In this document: positions 43,801-52,171 of the stretch, one piece after another
How positions within the stretch are numbered: the first letter of the stretch is position 1
Layout: every line of letters starts with the position of its first letter
Origin: Psychrobacter celer
Lineage (GTDB): Bacteria > Pseudomonadota > Gammaproteobacteria > Pseudomonadales > Moraxellaceae
NCBI RefSeq assembly: GCF_016107555.1
Contig: NZ_JABASU010000009.1
Coordinates: 1-64,000 of the forward strand
Reading direction: 5' to 3'
DNA: 64,000 nucleotides
The notes under the pieces: model-generated
Seen by the model: the letters and a program-made list of their open reading frames with translations, nothing else
Told to the model about the DNA's origin: nothing
The model's database searches: none
Position numbers and translations under genes: made by a program

Positions 43801-44578
43801 CCCAATCAATGAGTACTTGGATGAGCTAAAACGCTATACCTCTGGCGCTCGCCTTGATAAGCTCACAGACACAGGCTATAACGGCAGCTGCTACTTTGCA
43901 GGCCTTATTATCGATATTGCCAACTTTGGCAATCGAAATGTCATTACCTTAGATGATGGCACCTCACGACTAGAGGTCAGCTGCTATGCTGAGCGTTTCA
44001 ATCGCGTCAAAGACCAGCTGAAGGTGGATGAAGTGGTCATTATCAAAGGCAGCATCCGGGAGCGTGACGGGCGATTGTTTGCCCGTCTAGATAATGCCAT
44101 GAGTATGGTAGATGCGCGTCTGCGTTGGCTCAAAAAAATCAGTATCAAAATCCATGGCAGTGACACGCGCCTACTCTCACGCCTACAGCCGCTACTTAAG
44201 TCCGCCCAAGCAGATATCATCCCCGCGCCTAGCTTGACTCAGCAAGATGAGCCAGACGATGCGACCTTCAATGGCAACTATGATCCTGCGTTGGGTGGGA
44301 GCTTATATGATGAGGATGGCAATGACTTATTGGCGCTAGAGCATGACATGCAACAAGACGCGCTGCAAAATGGCAGCCCTTATAGTAATAATGCGCTGAG
44401 TAACACTGACGCCTCCATTCATGATAACTGTCTGCCGCTTGGCCTGAGCATTTATGAAGCGTATGGTATCGCCAATGTGGGACTCTCTGAGCATTGGCGT
44501 ATCTATCCAAATGATGACAACTTGCAACAACTAAAAAGCATGGTGAATGAGGACAACTTACATTTTCACTATAGCTGA
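40874..44578 (+). CDS. dnaE: DNA polymerase III subunit alpha
   Basis: 1234 residues, the replicative polymerase. N-terminal PHP domain (FVHLGIHSEYSITDSI, ALTDLSNLYATVKFY). Palm with GPGRGSGAGSLVAYAL and the catalytic PDFDIDFC around 398-405, a further active-site region SMPDFD...GVLIAPHKI, and fingers YQEQVMQISQVMAGYSLGGA plus FAGYGFNRSHSAAYG. HhH region YGLGAIKGVGEGAVESIV, a likely beta-clamp contact near ELGMMDLFGEM, then OB fold GSCYFAGLIIDIANFGNRN. A C-terminal tail of about 130 residues follows, Asp/Asn-rich and variable. Length a little above the 1160 of E. coli. ATG 40874 matches the canonical start. Confidence 0.98.
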   Translation: MAFVHLGIHSEYSITDSIVRIKPLIKAAAADNQRALALTDLSNLYATVKFYRACLGAGIKPIIGSEVIIDDEDTRLTLLAMDNEGYQNITRIVSLGFTEGRADPDNHGTPVIKRRHILEHAAGVIVLFGEKSDVGHALVSSMPENADVLITEWQAHFADRLYFAIKRTNRSGEDAFIKAAIHAGAKHQLPIIAHNDVRFLEQEDFDAHEARVCIAGSYVLADPNRPRLYSDEQYLKTQDQMAQLFADIPQVVDNTIRLATRCNVTLTLGINVLPDFPVPEGETIESFFRAESQRGLNHRLDKLFPVEARDESWSDFRKQYDERLEYELDIILSMGFPGYFLIVMDFIRWAKANGVPVGPGRGSGAGSLVAYALNITDLDPIHYDLLFERFLNPERVSMPDFDIDFCIEGRDRVIDYVAQTYGREAVSQIITFGTMAAKAVVRDVARVQSKSYFLANKISKLIPKTPGITLSQALEQEPQLKDLISNPDNMDYEDAIEIWEMAVKLEGVCRNVGKHAGGVLIAPHKITDFSAIYCDDEGHRVSQFDKDDVEDVGLVKFDFLGLRNLTVINAAVENINQRRAREGKDALVLEDLPLDDKKTYKLLQEAKTTAVFQLESMGMKKYLAKLQPTNIEDVIAMCALYRPGPLDAGMVEMYIDRKHGREEVIYDHPNLEPILQNTNGVIVYQEQVMQISQVMAGYSLGGADMLRRAMGKKKPEEMAKQRDIFVTGATAQGIDEATSGGVFDLMEKFAGYGFNRSHSAAYGVLAYQTAYLKQYYPAEFMAAVLTSDMNNTDNVVFFINDCRENFGLTVDNPSVNRSEWHFVADTPTNIIYGLGAIKGVGEGAVESIVDARSRGGPFKDLYDFCRRVDIKKVNKRTLEALVSAGCFDDFAATLRPDLPSDAAYEIRGALMSQLPSAVQAAEQDRQNNELGMMDLFGEMDGVVAAPPLKMTPELIWGDKHRLKAEKNTLGLYLTGHPINEYLDELKRYTSGARLDKLTDTGYNGSCYFAGLIIDIANFGNRNVITLDDGTSRLEVSCYAERFNRVKDQLKVDEVVIIKGSIRERDGRLFARLDNAMSMVDARLRWLKKISIKIHGSDTRLLSRLQPLLKSAQADIIPAPSLTQQDEPDDATFNGNYDPALGGSLYDEDGNDLLALEHDMQQDALQNGSPYSNNALSNTDASIHDNCLPLGLSIYEAYGIANVGLSEHWRIYPNDDNLQQLKSMVNEDNLHFHYS

Positions 44579-44652
44579 CGCGGGGCTTTTAGCCGTGGCC
44601 TCCTATAGCGATGTCTACTCTATCCCTTGACGATAGCCGTTTTATTGCTTGA

Positions 44653-44688
44653 GATTTAACTGATTTAACTGATTTAACTGATTTAACT
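44653..44688 (+). repeat. 9-bp tandem repeat GATTTAACT x4
   Basis: Four perfect head-to-tail copies just upstream of the Hpt gene (start 44710). Slippage would change promoter or leader spacing. Confidence 0.95.
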
Positions 44689-44709
44689 GACAATATTGGA
44701 CCTAATACC

Positions 44710-45087
44710 ATGGATGAGAACCCACATAATAATACCGCCGACCAAACTGTAGATATCCTCAATGATGAGCAATTTGAAGACATGCGTGACTTGCTCGAAG
44801 AGGACTTTGCCGATTTGATTCAAGTGTATCTCACTGACAGCCAGCAGCGCATCCAAAGCCTACGCATCGCACAACAACAAAACGATAATGCCAATGGTTT
44901 TGAGATTGCCCATGCCCTAAAAGGCGCCAGTGCTAATTTGGGGACGACTCAGCTGATGCGTCTTAGTAGTCAACTCCAAGAGCGGTGCCGTGAGCAGCGT
45001 ATCGGTGAGCAGGCGGCGCTGATCGAGGATATCGCAGCGGCGCTGCAACGCGCTGAGCAAACCATCAAACAGCGCATGGAGCAATAA
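44710..45087 (+). CDS. Hpt-domain phosphotransfer protein
   Basis: 125 residues, essentially one histidine phosphotransfer domain. Phospho-acceptor His68 lies in FEIAHALKGASANLGTTQLM, the canonical AHxLKGxSxNLG motif. A short acidic N-terminus precedes FEDMRDLLEEDFADLIQVYL. Such stand-alone Hpt proteins relay phosphate between hybrid kinases and receivers; no kinase or receiver is adjacent, so partners are encoded elsewhere. Its stop codon TAA is followed at once by ATG of trmJ, so the two are translated from one message. Upstream lies the 9-bp repeat tract. Confidence 0.9.
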   Translation: MDENPHNNTADQTVDILNDEQFEDMRDLLEEDFADLIQVYLTDSQQRIQSLRIAQQQNDNANGFEIAHALKGASANLGTTQLMRLSSQLQERCREQRIGEQAALIEDIAAALQRAEQTIKQRMEQ

Positions 45088-46026
45088 ATGAGCCAAAGCC
45101 CTTTATCAGTGACAACGTCGCCATCATCTATGCCAATCAACCATCCAGCAACGAGCGTAGACGACTACTTATCTTGTATTCAGGTCGTCATGGTCAATAC
45201 CACCTTGCCTGCCAATATCGGCTCAGCGGCACGGGCCATGCATACGATGGGATTGTCACGCTTGACGGTCGTCGACCCCAAGCGGCCTATCGATGAGACC
45301 AGTGTATCGCACGCTGCAGGTGGCCATGAGCTGCTGTCAGCAGCTGTGATTGCCCCAACGCTAGAGTCGGCGATCGCTGATTGTCAGCTGGTATTTGCAG
45401 CTAGCAGTCGCAGTCGTCATATGCCGCGCCCTGTCGTCACGCCCACACAGGCGGCCAAAATCATTTTTGATTTTATCGATAGTCAATCCACCTATCAGCC
45501 TCAGACCACGGCCGAGACCGCACAGGATAATACTGCTGGCACCCGCAAACCAAATATCGCGATATTGTTTGGCCGCGAAGACCGTGGTTTGACCAATGAA
45601 GAGCTGGCCTATGCCGATTACCATATCCAAATCGATGCCAACCCTGCCTATCCGGTACTTAATGTCGCCTCAGCGGTACAAGTGATTGCCAGTTTTGTCT
45701 TTGCTTATGCGCAAACCCACACTCAGACAGCGACGAGCCCAGAGGCTGATGCTGACTCTGATAAAGCCGCAGCACGCTCGATGATTGACATGACGTTACG
45801 CCAACAGTGGGATGAGCCGGCCATCACTCAGCAGCAGCAACAGCAGTTGACCGAGCGCATGACAGCGCTGTTGGTGCAGCAGGGTCTGGCAGACAGCGCA
45901 CATCTAAAATCTTTGCCAGCACGGCTATCGCGGCTCGGCTCACGCTTACAGCTGGATCAAAAAGAGTATCAGCTGTTAAGCGCACTTATCGCCAAGCTTT
46001 TAAAAGATAGACCCCAATCATCATAA
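45088..46026 (+). CDS. trmJ: tRNA (cytidine/uridine-2'-O-)-methyltransferase TrmJ
   Basis: 312 residues, SPOUT family. It 2'-O-methylates position 32 of certain tRNAs. Motifs of the SpoU knot: VMVNTTLPANIGSAARAMHT, ILFGREDRGLTNEEL, YPVLNVASAVQVIASFVFAY. The C-terminal third is a helical extension with a Gln tract (TQQQQQQLTER). The ATG at 45088 directly abuts the Hpt stop; about 30 N-terminal residues precede the fold, and translational coupling supports the long start. Confidence 0.95.
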   Translation: MSQSPLSVTTSPSSMPINHPATSVDDYLSCIQVVMVNTTLPANIGSAARAMHTMGLSRLTVVDPKRPIDETSVSHAAGGHELLSAAVIAPTLESAIADCQLVFAASSRSRHMPRPVVTPTQAAKIIFDFIDSQSTYQPQTTAETAQDNTAGTRKPNIAILFGREDRGLTNEELAYADYHIQIDANPAYPVLNVASAVQVIASFVFAYAQTHTQTATSPEADADSDKAAARSMIDMTLRQQWDEPAITQQQQQQLTERMTALLVQQGLADSAHLKSLPARLSRLGSRLQLDQKEYQLLSALIAKLLKDRPQSS

Positions 46027-46388
46027 TAAAAGCCACCAGTACAGATTTTTTGGGTTTGGTCGGCCAGCGATAGCCTGCTATTATTAGAGCGTGTTATATT
46101 GGATGGCTCAGATTGTAAGTATAGTGAGTTCAGTATAAAAACGATGCAGTGGGACTGGGATAAATTTTACGCAGCATCGAGCAGCGCAGGCACAGCACGA
46201 CAGCACGCAAGGAAAATTTATACCAGTTCCACGTTGATATATAATGTATCTGTTTTATTTAGAAGCGACTATACATAGAAATAAGTATATAGAATAAGCA
46301 TCAGGATTAGCACCCAATACTGATCACACCGCCATACTTTACCGACCAATAGACGGACCAACAGACCGATCAACAAATAGGACACTTT
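46027..46388. other. Intergenic region upstream of cysE
   Basis: 362 bp. It holds repeat copy C (46120-46273); the rest shows no gene. The cysE promoter probably lies between the repeat end and 46388. Confidence 0.6.
46120..46273 (+). repeat. MITE-like intergenic repeat, copy C
   Basis: 154-bp copy starting TATAGTGAGTTCAGTATAAA and ending GAAGCGACTATA. It is a long imperfect palindrome: the outer 29 bases of each side pair, and inner arms (GTGGGACTGGGATAAATTTT with AAAATTTATACCAGTTCCAC) enclose the core ACGCAGCATCGAGCAGCG. Copy E is nearly the same element in the opposite orientation. Confidence 0.9.
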
Positions 46389-47312
46389 ATGTCATTGCCA
46401 GCCAAATTGCTCAATTCGCTTGCCAGCATCAAAAAAGACCTAAAAGAAGATATCGATGCGGTATTCAACCGTGATCCTGCCGCACGCAATAGTCTGGAGG
46501 TCATTCTTACCTATCCTGGTATTCATGCGCTTATCTTGCATCGCGGCGCTCATTATCTCTGGAATCACGAACAAAAACTGGCCGCCCGCGTGATCTCTTA
46601 CGGCTCGCGTATGGTCACTGGTATCGAGATTCACCCTGCAGCCAAAATCGGTAAGCGGTTTTTTATCGACCACGGTGTCGGCGTGGTCATCGGTGAGACC
46701 GCAGAGATTGGCAACGATGTCACCTTATACCACGGCGTCACTCTCGGCGGCGTCTCATGGAATAACGGCAAACGCCATCCAACGTTAGAAGACGGCGTGA
46801 CCGTAGGCGCTGGCGCAAAAGTTTTGGGGCCATTTACTGTCGGTAAAAATGCCAAAATCGGCTCAAATGCGGTGGTGGTCAAACCTGTGCCAGCTGGCGC
46901 TACCATGGTCGGCAGCGCGGCGCGCATGATATCTGATCATCACGATGAAAAAGGCAACCCCATCGCCACCAAAGTCCAAGACGCCAAACAACAAGAGAAA
47001 GTGGCCCAAGCAGGCGAAGGCGACACCGGCAAAGACCAAGCGCAAAGCACAGCGGCCAAGGCCAAGCGCCGCACTACTTTTCAAGCTTATGGTATCGACC
47101 CCTCTTCTCAAGACCCAGTGGCCGAAGCGTTTGCAAAAATGCTTGAGCATATTCAGCAGTCAGAAAATCGCCTAGATCAGCTGCAAACTGCCATGTGTGA
47201 GATTGATCCTGATTTTTGCAAAAAGAAGTATGACAAGCTTTGTTTAGAAGATTTAGATGTGATCGGGCGCTCTGACATGGAAGAGCTGACTGACGAAAAA
47301 AACAAGTCCTGA
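46389..47312 (+). CDS. cysE: Serine O-acetyltransferase
   Basis: 307 residues. Acetylates L-Ser with acetyl-CoA, the first step of Cys synthesis. Left-handed beta-helix hexapeptide repeats from about residue 80: [76 protein letters not shown]. Catalytic His in FIDHG. It is the short EpsC-type N-terminus but with an unusual ~110-residue C-terminal extension ([17 protein letters not shown], later [20 protein letters not shown]), mostly hydrophilic helix. It is flanked by repeat copies C and D. Confidence 0.95.
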   Translation: MSLPAKLLNSLASIKKDLKEDIDAVFNRDPAARNSLEVILTYPGIHALILHRGAHYLWNHEQKLAARVISYGSRMVTGIEIHPAAKIGKRFFIDHGVGVVIGETAEIGNDVTLYHGVTLGGVSWNNGKRHPTLEDGVTVGAGAKVLGPFTVGKNAKIGSNAVVVKPVPAGATMVGSAARMISDHHDEKGNPIATKVQDAKQQEKVAQAGEGDTGKDQAQSTAAKAKRRTTFQAYGIDPSSQDPVAEAFAKMLEHIQQSENRLDQLQTAMCEIDPDFCKKKYDKLCLEDLDVIGRSDMEELTDEKNKS

Positions 47313-47343
47313 TAGCTTACCGTAGCCTCTGATACTCTTTTAA

Positions 47344-47466
47344 TATAGTCAATCGCACATAAAACTGGCACAATTGATATCACGTGCTACTGGTATGTAT
47401 TTTGCGCCGCATCGAGCGGCGTTGGCACAGTACACAAGAAAAATGAATGCCCGTAGGACGGATTTT
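47344..47466 (+). repeat. MITE-like intergenic repeat, copy D
   Basis: Starts TATAGTCAATCGCACATAAA; core GCGCCGCATCGAGCGGCG, then TTGGCACAGTACACAAG. CTACTGGTAT before the core; the right end is degenerate and lacks a clear GACTATA. Closest to copy A. Same orientation as copy C, on the other side of cysE. Confidence 0.8.
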
Positions 47467-47492
47467 GGTGTTTGGAAAAGTTTTAAAGCCTT

Positions 47493-48086
47493 TTAACCGA
47501 TAAAACCGCTCTTTGAAATCAATTCTTCAACCCCTGCTGTCTCGTGTGCTTTGAATGGATAACGATCCGCCATTATTATCCATTGTTCTGAATACTCTAC
47601 TATTTTTGTAGATGTCGATTTATTGCTTAGGCTATTTTGGTTAAGTCCAGTTTGTATAAGTAAAATGTCAATATCCATGGTGACTTGCTTTATAGAGGTT
47701 TGCGCTTCTATGAAACGCTGCCGATGGCAGTCACTTTCAATGAGCTTAAAAGCCTGCTGCAGCTCCTGCAAACTCATCGCCGTATCCAGAGATAAATACG
47801 CACACTGATTGGTATAGTCAGGCTTTGGCTGCTCTTGAGTCGCGGTAAAGTCAGGGTTTTGAAAAGACGTAGAGAGCTGCATACGGCCAAATGTGGCCAG
47901 TTTTTCACGCGCATCAGGCAAATAGTAGTCAGCGTGATAGTTGCTACCCAAAGCCAGTACCACTGCTGTCACCTCGTACGCTTGCAGCTGTTCAGGCGTA
48001 TATATCTCTAGGCCCGCAAGATTTAAACCAGCCAGACCTTTATGCTTCTCATACATATTAAAAATTTTAGGCGTCTTATGCATCAT
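47493..48086 (-). CDS. folK: HPPK-like pyrophosphokinase, divergent
   Basis: 197 residues from ATG 48086, overlapping the folB stop by 11 bases. Family: 6-hydroxymethyl-7,8-dihydropterin pyrophosphokinase, folate synthesis. Recognisable parts are the N-terminal VVLALGSNYHADYY, the middle CAYLSLDTAMSLQELQQAFK and the metal-binding pair in VTMDIDILLI. But the usual RxxRWGPRxxDLD stretch is replaced by RQRFIEAQTSIKQVTMDID, so the basic ATP-binding residues are missing or shifted. It may be a weak or repurposed enzyme, with a canonical FolK elsewhere. Confidence 0.7.
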   Translation of the reverse strand: MMHKTPKIFNMYEKHKGLAGLNLAGLEIYTPEQLQAYEVTAVVLALGSNYHADYYLPDAREKLATFGRMQLSTSFQNPDFTATQEQPKPDYTNQCAYLSLDTAMSLQELQQAFKLIESDCHRQRFIEAQTSIKQVTMDIDILLIQTGLNQNSLSNKSTSTKIVEYSEQWIIMADRYPFKAHETAGVEELISKSGFIG

Positions 48087-48486
48087 GACGTTGACTGGTA
48101 GGCTGCTCGCTATGACTGGCTTTTGCAGATCGGGTGATTTGCACCCCAACGGCGTCTGCGTGTTTGATTGCCGTCGGCTTAGCCATGCTCAGCGTGATTT
48201 TATGACAAGCGTATTTGGCAAGCAGTTTATCTGCGATTTGCTCAGCCAGATGCTCAAGTAGCTTTGCTTGAATGACTTGGCACCACTCGCTGACATCATC
48301 ACAAACCGCCTTATAATTTAGCGCATCCTGTACATCATCTGAGGCGGCAGCAGCACTGATATCCGTCTCAAGCACGATATCGATCTGCAGCGGCTGGGTG
48401 ATAGCGCGCTCCCATTCATAGACGCCGATGACGGCATCTACCGTCAAGCCTCTGACAAATACCACATCAGACTGAGTATGCAACAT
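48076..48486 (-). CDS. folB: Dihydroneopterin aldolase
   Basis: 136 residues. Cleaves 7,8-dihydroneopterin in folate synthesis. FolB motifs: VFVRGLTVDAVIGVYEWER, ALNYKAVCDDV, LLEHLAEQIAD, and SMAKPTAIKHADAVGVQI with the catalytic Lys. A 15-residue hydrophilic tail follows. It overlaps folK, so the two are translationally coupled. Confidence 0.95.
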   Translation of the reverse strand: MLHTQSDVVFVRGLTVDAVIGVYEWERAITQPLQIDIVLETDISAAAASDDVQDALNYKAVCDDVSEWCQVIQAKLLEHLAEQIADKLLAKYACHKITLSMAKPTAIKHADAVGVQITRSAKASHSEQPTSQRHDA

Positions 48487-48537
48487 GCTTTTATCCTTGT
48501 TTACTGGTTTTTTAGGAGTTTTATAGCAGACAGATGA

Positions 48538-49485
48538 TCATGCTTTTTGGCGCAAACGCGCAGCCTTTAGCATCTTACTTGGGCGATGATGCCACAAGTC
48601 AATGCTAAACAACAACAGACCAACCCAAATCAAGCCAAAGACGGCCAAACGGTGCAAGTCAAATGGCTCTTTATAGTAAAATACTGCCAAAAAGAAAATA
48701 AAAGTCGGCGTCAGATAGTTCATAAAACTTAAAATACTATAAGCCACCAGCTTGGTTGATTTATTAAATAACAATAGCGGTATCAAAGTGATGGGGCCTG
48801 CCAGCATCAATAGCCAGATGTTTGATGACAACCAAAAACTGATCTGACTACTCACCACATCGGCCTGCCAAAACCACCACAGGCACATCGGTACCAGCAT
48901 CGTCGTCTCCACAAACATCGCATCGATGGCGCTCAGCGGTGTTTGCCGCTGAATGGTACCGTATGTGCTAAAGCTAAACGCCAGTATCAGCGAAATCCAA
49001 GGTAAGCTCCCAATCATCACCACCTGAATAATCACAGACAATAGCGCAAAACCAATCGCCACCCATTGCAGTGTACGCAAGCGCTCTTTGAACAAAATCA
49101 TCGAGAGCGCCACCCCTACCAGCGGCCCGATAAAATAGCCCAAACTGGCCTCAAGTATGCGGTCATGGTTGACCGCCCAAACATAGGTCAGCCAGTTGGT
49201 GGCAATAATCAGACCCGATATCAGCGAAAACACAATCCACCTAGGATTTTTCTTTAAAGTGTCTATCCAGCCCCAGCGTTTGGTGACGACTAAGACAAGC
49301 AGCAGACAAGCAAAGGTCCAGACGATACGGTGCCCGATGATCTCAGTGGCATCGTAGGCGGCCAACTGTTTAAAATATAAAGGAAATCCGCCCCAGATAA
49401 AAAAGGCCATAAGCGCTGTGACAATACCACGTCTGGTGGTTTTGATAGGCGTCACGGGTTTTTTGATAATATTTTGAGTGGTCAT
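48538..49485 (-). CDS. rarD: RarD-type EamA/DMT permease
   Basis: 315 residues, ten membrane helices. RarD signatures: GIVTALMAFFIWGGFPLYFK, ATEIIGHRIVWTF, NWLTYVWAVNHDRILEASLG, YFIGPLVGVAL and LSFMNYLTPTFIFFLAVFY. Family function is poorly known (the E. coli member is linked to chloramphenicol sensitivity). Single gene following the tyrA-aroA terminator. Confidence 0.93.
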   Translation of the reverse strand: MTTQNIIKKPVTPIKTTRRGIVTALMAFFIWGGFPLYFKQLAAYDATEIIGHRIVWTFACLLLVLVVTKRWGWIDTLKKNPRWIVFSLISGLIIATNWLTYVWAVNHDRILEASLGYFIGPLVGVALSMILFKERLRTLQWVAIGFALLSVIIQVVMIGSLPWISLILAFSFSTYGTIQRQTPLSAIDAMFVETTMLVPMCLWWFWQADVVSSQISFWLSSNIWLLMLAGPITLIPLLLFNKSTKLVAYSILSFMNYLTPTFIFFLAVFYYKEPFDLHRLAVFGLIWVGLLLFSIDLWHHRPSKMLKAARLRQKA

Positions 49486-49599
49486 AAGTCAGTACAACTT
49501 AATTTAGAGCAAAGCGTACTGTTGCAGACTGCGCCTGATGATGAGCATATTTAGGCGAGCGGCAAAAGCACAGGGTTACTACAGATAGAATAAAAGTGA

Positions 49600-49642
49600 A
49601 AAAGCAATGCATTGACACTCATAGTAGTATCAATGCATTGCT
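49600..49642 (-). terminator. Terminator after tyrA-aroA
   Basis: 13-bp perfect stem AGCAATGCATTGA / TCAATGCATTGCT with a 14-base loop, followed on the minus strand by TTTTTCACTTTTA. 60 bp past the aroA stop. Confidence 0.8.
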
Positions 49643-49701
49643 GACGATAACGGTATTTGAACCCTTATGGTGTTTAATCCCTGGTAAAAGTCCTAACGCT
49701 A

Positions 49702-52014
49702 TTAGGCGCGGCTATCGTGAACCTCGATAGACATGCCTACTTGATTGGCAAGCTCGGCAAATCCTGGGAAACTGGTATTGACCGTCTCAACGCCTTCGAT
49801 GGTGATCGGCTTGGATGCGCGCAAGCTTGCAACCGCAAAGCTCATGGCGATACGATGGTCATGATGCGAGGTGATATGTCCACCGCCAAAAACAGGTTGG
49901 CTGTTATTTGCTTCACTTTGACCTACACCTGCACTACCTTTGCCTTCAATGATCAGACCATCCTCAGTCACTGTACAATCAATACCAAGGGTTTGTAGAC
50001 CATCTGCCATCACAGCAATACGATCGGACTCTTTGACACGCAGTTCTTTAGCACCCGTTAGTACTGTACGACCTCGCGCACAGCTAGCAGCGATAAACAG
50101 TACTGGGAACTCATCAATCGCCAGTGGTACTAGATACTCTGGAATATCGATACCTTGCAGGTTTGAGCTGCGTATCGTGATATCCGCCACTGGCTCGCCG
50201 CCGACATGGGTCTCATTGCTTAGGCTGATATCAGCATTCATCAGCTTTAAGATATCAATGATGCCGGTGCGGGTTGGGTTAATACCCACTTGCGTTAGGG
50301 TCAGTTCACTACCTTGACTGATGGCCGCGGCGACCATAAAGAAGGCGGCGGAAGAGATATCCGCAGGCACAGCGATATCGCCACCTGTGAGTGTGCCGCC
50401 ACCGGTGACACTGATACGGTTGCCTTCTACAATTACTGGATAGCCAAAGGCTGATAGCATACGCTCGGTATGGTCACGGCTGATCTCAGGCTGAGTGACC
50501 GTTGTCGTACCCTCGGCCCATAGACCTGCTAGCAGTAAGCAAGACTTCACCTGTGCTGACGCCACTGGCATGTCATACTCTACCCCTTGCAGTGGCTGGC
50601 CAACCGTATCACGGCCAGTGATGCTTAGCGGCGCGGTACCATCATGACCCGTGCTTTGAATCACCGCACCCATGTCACGTAACGGTGCTGCCACCCGCTC
50701 CATCGGACGCTTGTTTAGACTGGTATCACCAGTCAACACACTATCAAATGACTGGGCGGCTAAGATGCCGGCTAGCAGGCGCATACTGGTGCCTGAGTTG
50801 CCCATATACAGTGGCGTTTTGCTGGGTTTTAGTCCGTGCATACCGACACCATGAATGGTCAATCTGCCTTTATCAGGGCCTTCGATGCTTACACCCATGT
50901 CACGGAATGCTTGTAAGGTAGCCAGCGCATCCTCCCCTTCCAAAAATCCAGTAACGTTAGTCACACCTGTGGCTAAACTGCCAAGCATGATGCTGCGATG
51001 CGAGATAGATTTGTCTCCAGGAACGGTAATGGTGCCAGAGACGGTGTTGCTAGGGGTGATATTATAAGAAGCTGACATAGCAGAGGTATCCGTATAAGGG
51101 GTGCTGGCTAACATATGGCCAAAATGTCGCCGTGCGGCTTGCGCGCGGCCCAAAAGCCCCATCAGGGCGGTTGAATCTTTATCAATGATAAGCTGACGCA
51201 TGGTCTGTAGATAGACGCCGTACTCATCAAGGGCGCTGATAATCGCGCGCTCGTTGGCAAAAAATATATCATGCCACATCTTAGGATCGCTGGCAGCGAT
51301 ACGGGTAAAGTCGCGGAACCCACCAGCGGCATAGCGAAACATATCCAAATTGTCATCATGACTCGCCAATTGCTCGACCAGATTAAACGCCAGTAGGTGC
51401 GGTAGATGACTGGTATGCGCCAATATCGCATCGTGATGATCGGCTGCCATCGGCATGACAGTCGCACCCACCGCCTCCCATAACTGCTGCAGCTTTGCAA
51501 TTGCAGAAGAGCTGGTGGTGGCTAGCTCACAGATTATCACGCTGTGGTTGACAAACAAATTGGCGCGTCTGGCATGATACCCTGAATTCTCCGCCCCAGC
51601 AATCGGATGCGCGGGTACAAACCCCGTTGGCAGTGCAGCAAATACCGATTTTGCTGCCTCAATGATATTGACCTTGGTACTACAGACATCCGTGATGATA
51701 CAGTCTGTAGCCAGCTGGCCGTTGTCCATTGCAGCTTTGATATCGGTAAATACGGCTTGCACCGCTTGCACCGGTACGGCTATGATAAGTAAGTCGCTAC
51801 CTGCCACCACGTCAGTCAAGCGCGTGCTACCAGCATCAAGCAAGCCATGTTTTATGGCTTCATCCACGCTTGGCAAGTGCCTATCGACAGCAACCAAGCG
51901 CTCGCTTAAATGATTGTCTTTTATAGCTTGAGCAAGACTTGCGCCAATCAGCCCAAGACCGATCACGCAAACTTGTTTAAACAACAAAGGGGTTTTATCA
52001 AAAGAGGATTGCAT
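49702..52014 (-). CDS. tyrA-aroA: Fused prephenate dehydrogenase / EPSP synthase
   Basis: 770 residues in two enzymes. Residues 1-~310 are TyrA: Rossmann VCVIGLGLIGASLAQAIKDN, then PAHPIAGAENSGYHARR and the catalytic HDAILAHTSHLPHLLAFN. Residues ~325-770 are AroA (3-phosphoshikimate 1-carboxyvinyltransferase): PGDKSISHRSIMLGSLATG, LYMGNSGTSMRLLAGILA, FPVLFIAASCARG, and RVKESDRI. The fusion is typical of Moraxellaceae and also known in other gammaproteobacteria. Last gene of pheA-hisC-tyrA/aroA, 157 bp after hisC. Confidence 0.97.
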   Translation of the reverse strand: MQSSFDKTPLLFKQVCVIGLGLIGASLAQAIKDNHLSERLVAVDRHLPSVDEAIKHGLLDAGSTRLTDVVAGSDLLIIAVPVQAVQAVFTDIKAAMDNGQLATDCIITDVCSTKVNIIEAAKSVFAALPTGFVPAHPIAGAENSGYHARRANLFVNHSVIICELATTSSSAIAKLQQLWEAVGATVMPMAADHHDAILAHTSHLPHLLAFNLVEQLASHDDNLDMFRYAAGGFRDFTRIAASDPKMWHDIFFANERAIISALDEYGVYLQTMRQLIIDKDSTALMGLLGRAQAARRHFGHMLASTPYTDTSAMSASYNITPSNTVSGTITVPGDKSISHRSIMLGSLATGVTNVTGFLEGEDALATLQAFRDMGVSIEGPDKGRLTIHGVGMHGLKPSKTPLYMGNSGTSMRLLAGILAAQSFDSVLTGDTSLNKRPMERVAAPLRDMGAVIQSTGHDGTAPLSITGRDTVGQPLQGVEYDMPVASAQVKSCLLLAGLWAEGTTTVTQPEISRDHTERMLSAFGYPVIVEGNRISVTGGGTLTGGDIAVPADISSAAFFMVAAAISQGSELTLTQVGINPTRTGIIDILKLMNADISLSNETHVGGEPVADITIRSSNLQGIDIPEYLVPLAIDEFPVLFIAASCARGRTVLTGAKELRVKESDRIAVMADGLQTLGIDCTVTEDGLIIEGKGSAGVGQSEANNSQPVFGGGHITSHHDHRIAMSFAVASLRASKPITIEGVETVNTSFPGFAELANQVGMSIEVHDSRA

Positions 52015-52171
52015 AGGATTCTTATTTTTTATCTTTTTTATGGCGACTCACGGCAGCTTGTATTTCACAAGTTGGCATTCAGTCGCAAAGGCACGCCTGC
52101 ATGAGTGCCATGACATTATCAGGATTCAGATGGGCTGGCCCGCCCTCTTTATCAGTATCAGTTGCCAGTGA

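Noticed and set aside
44268-44530. Minus-strand frames at the end of dnaE
   Set aside because: Antisense shadows of the Asp/Asn-rich DnaE tail, no start signals.
44653-44688. CRISPR-like repeats
   Set aside because: Nine-base units directly adjoining, no spacers; a simple tandem repeat.
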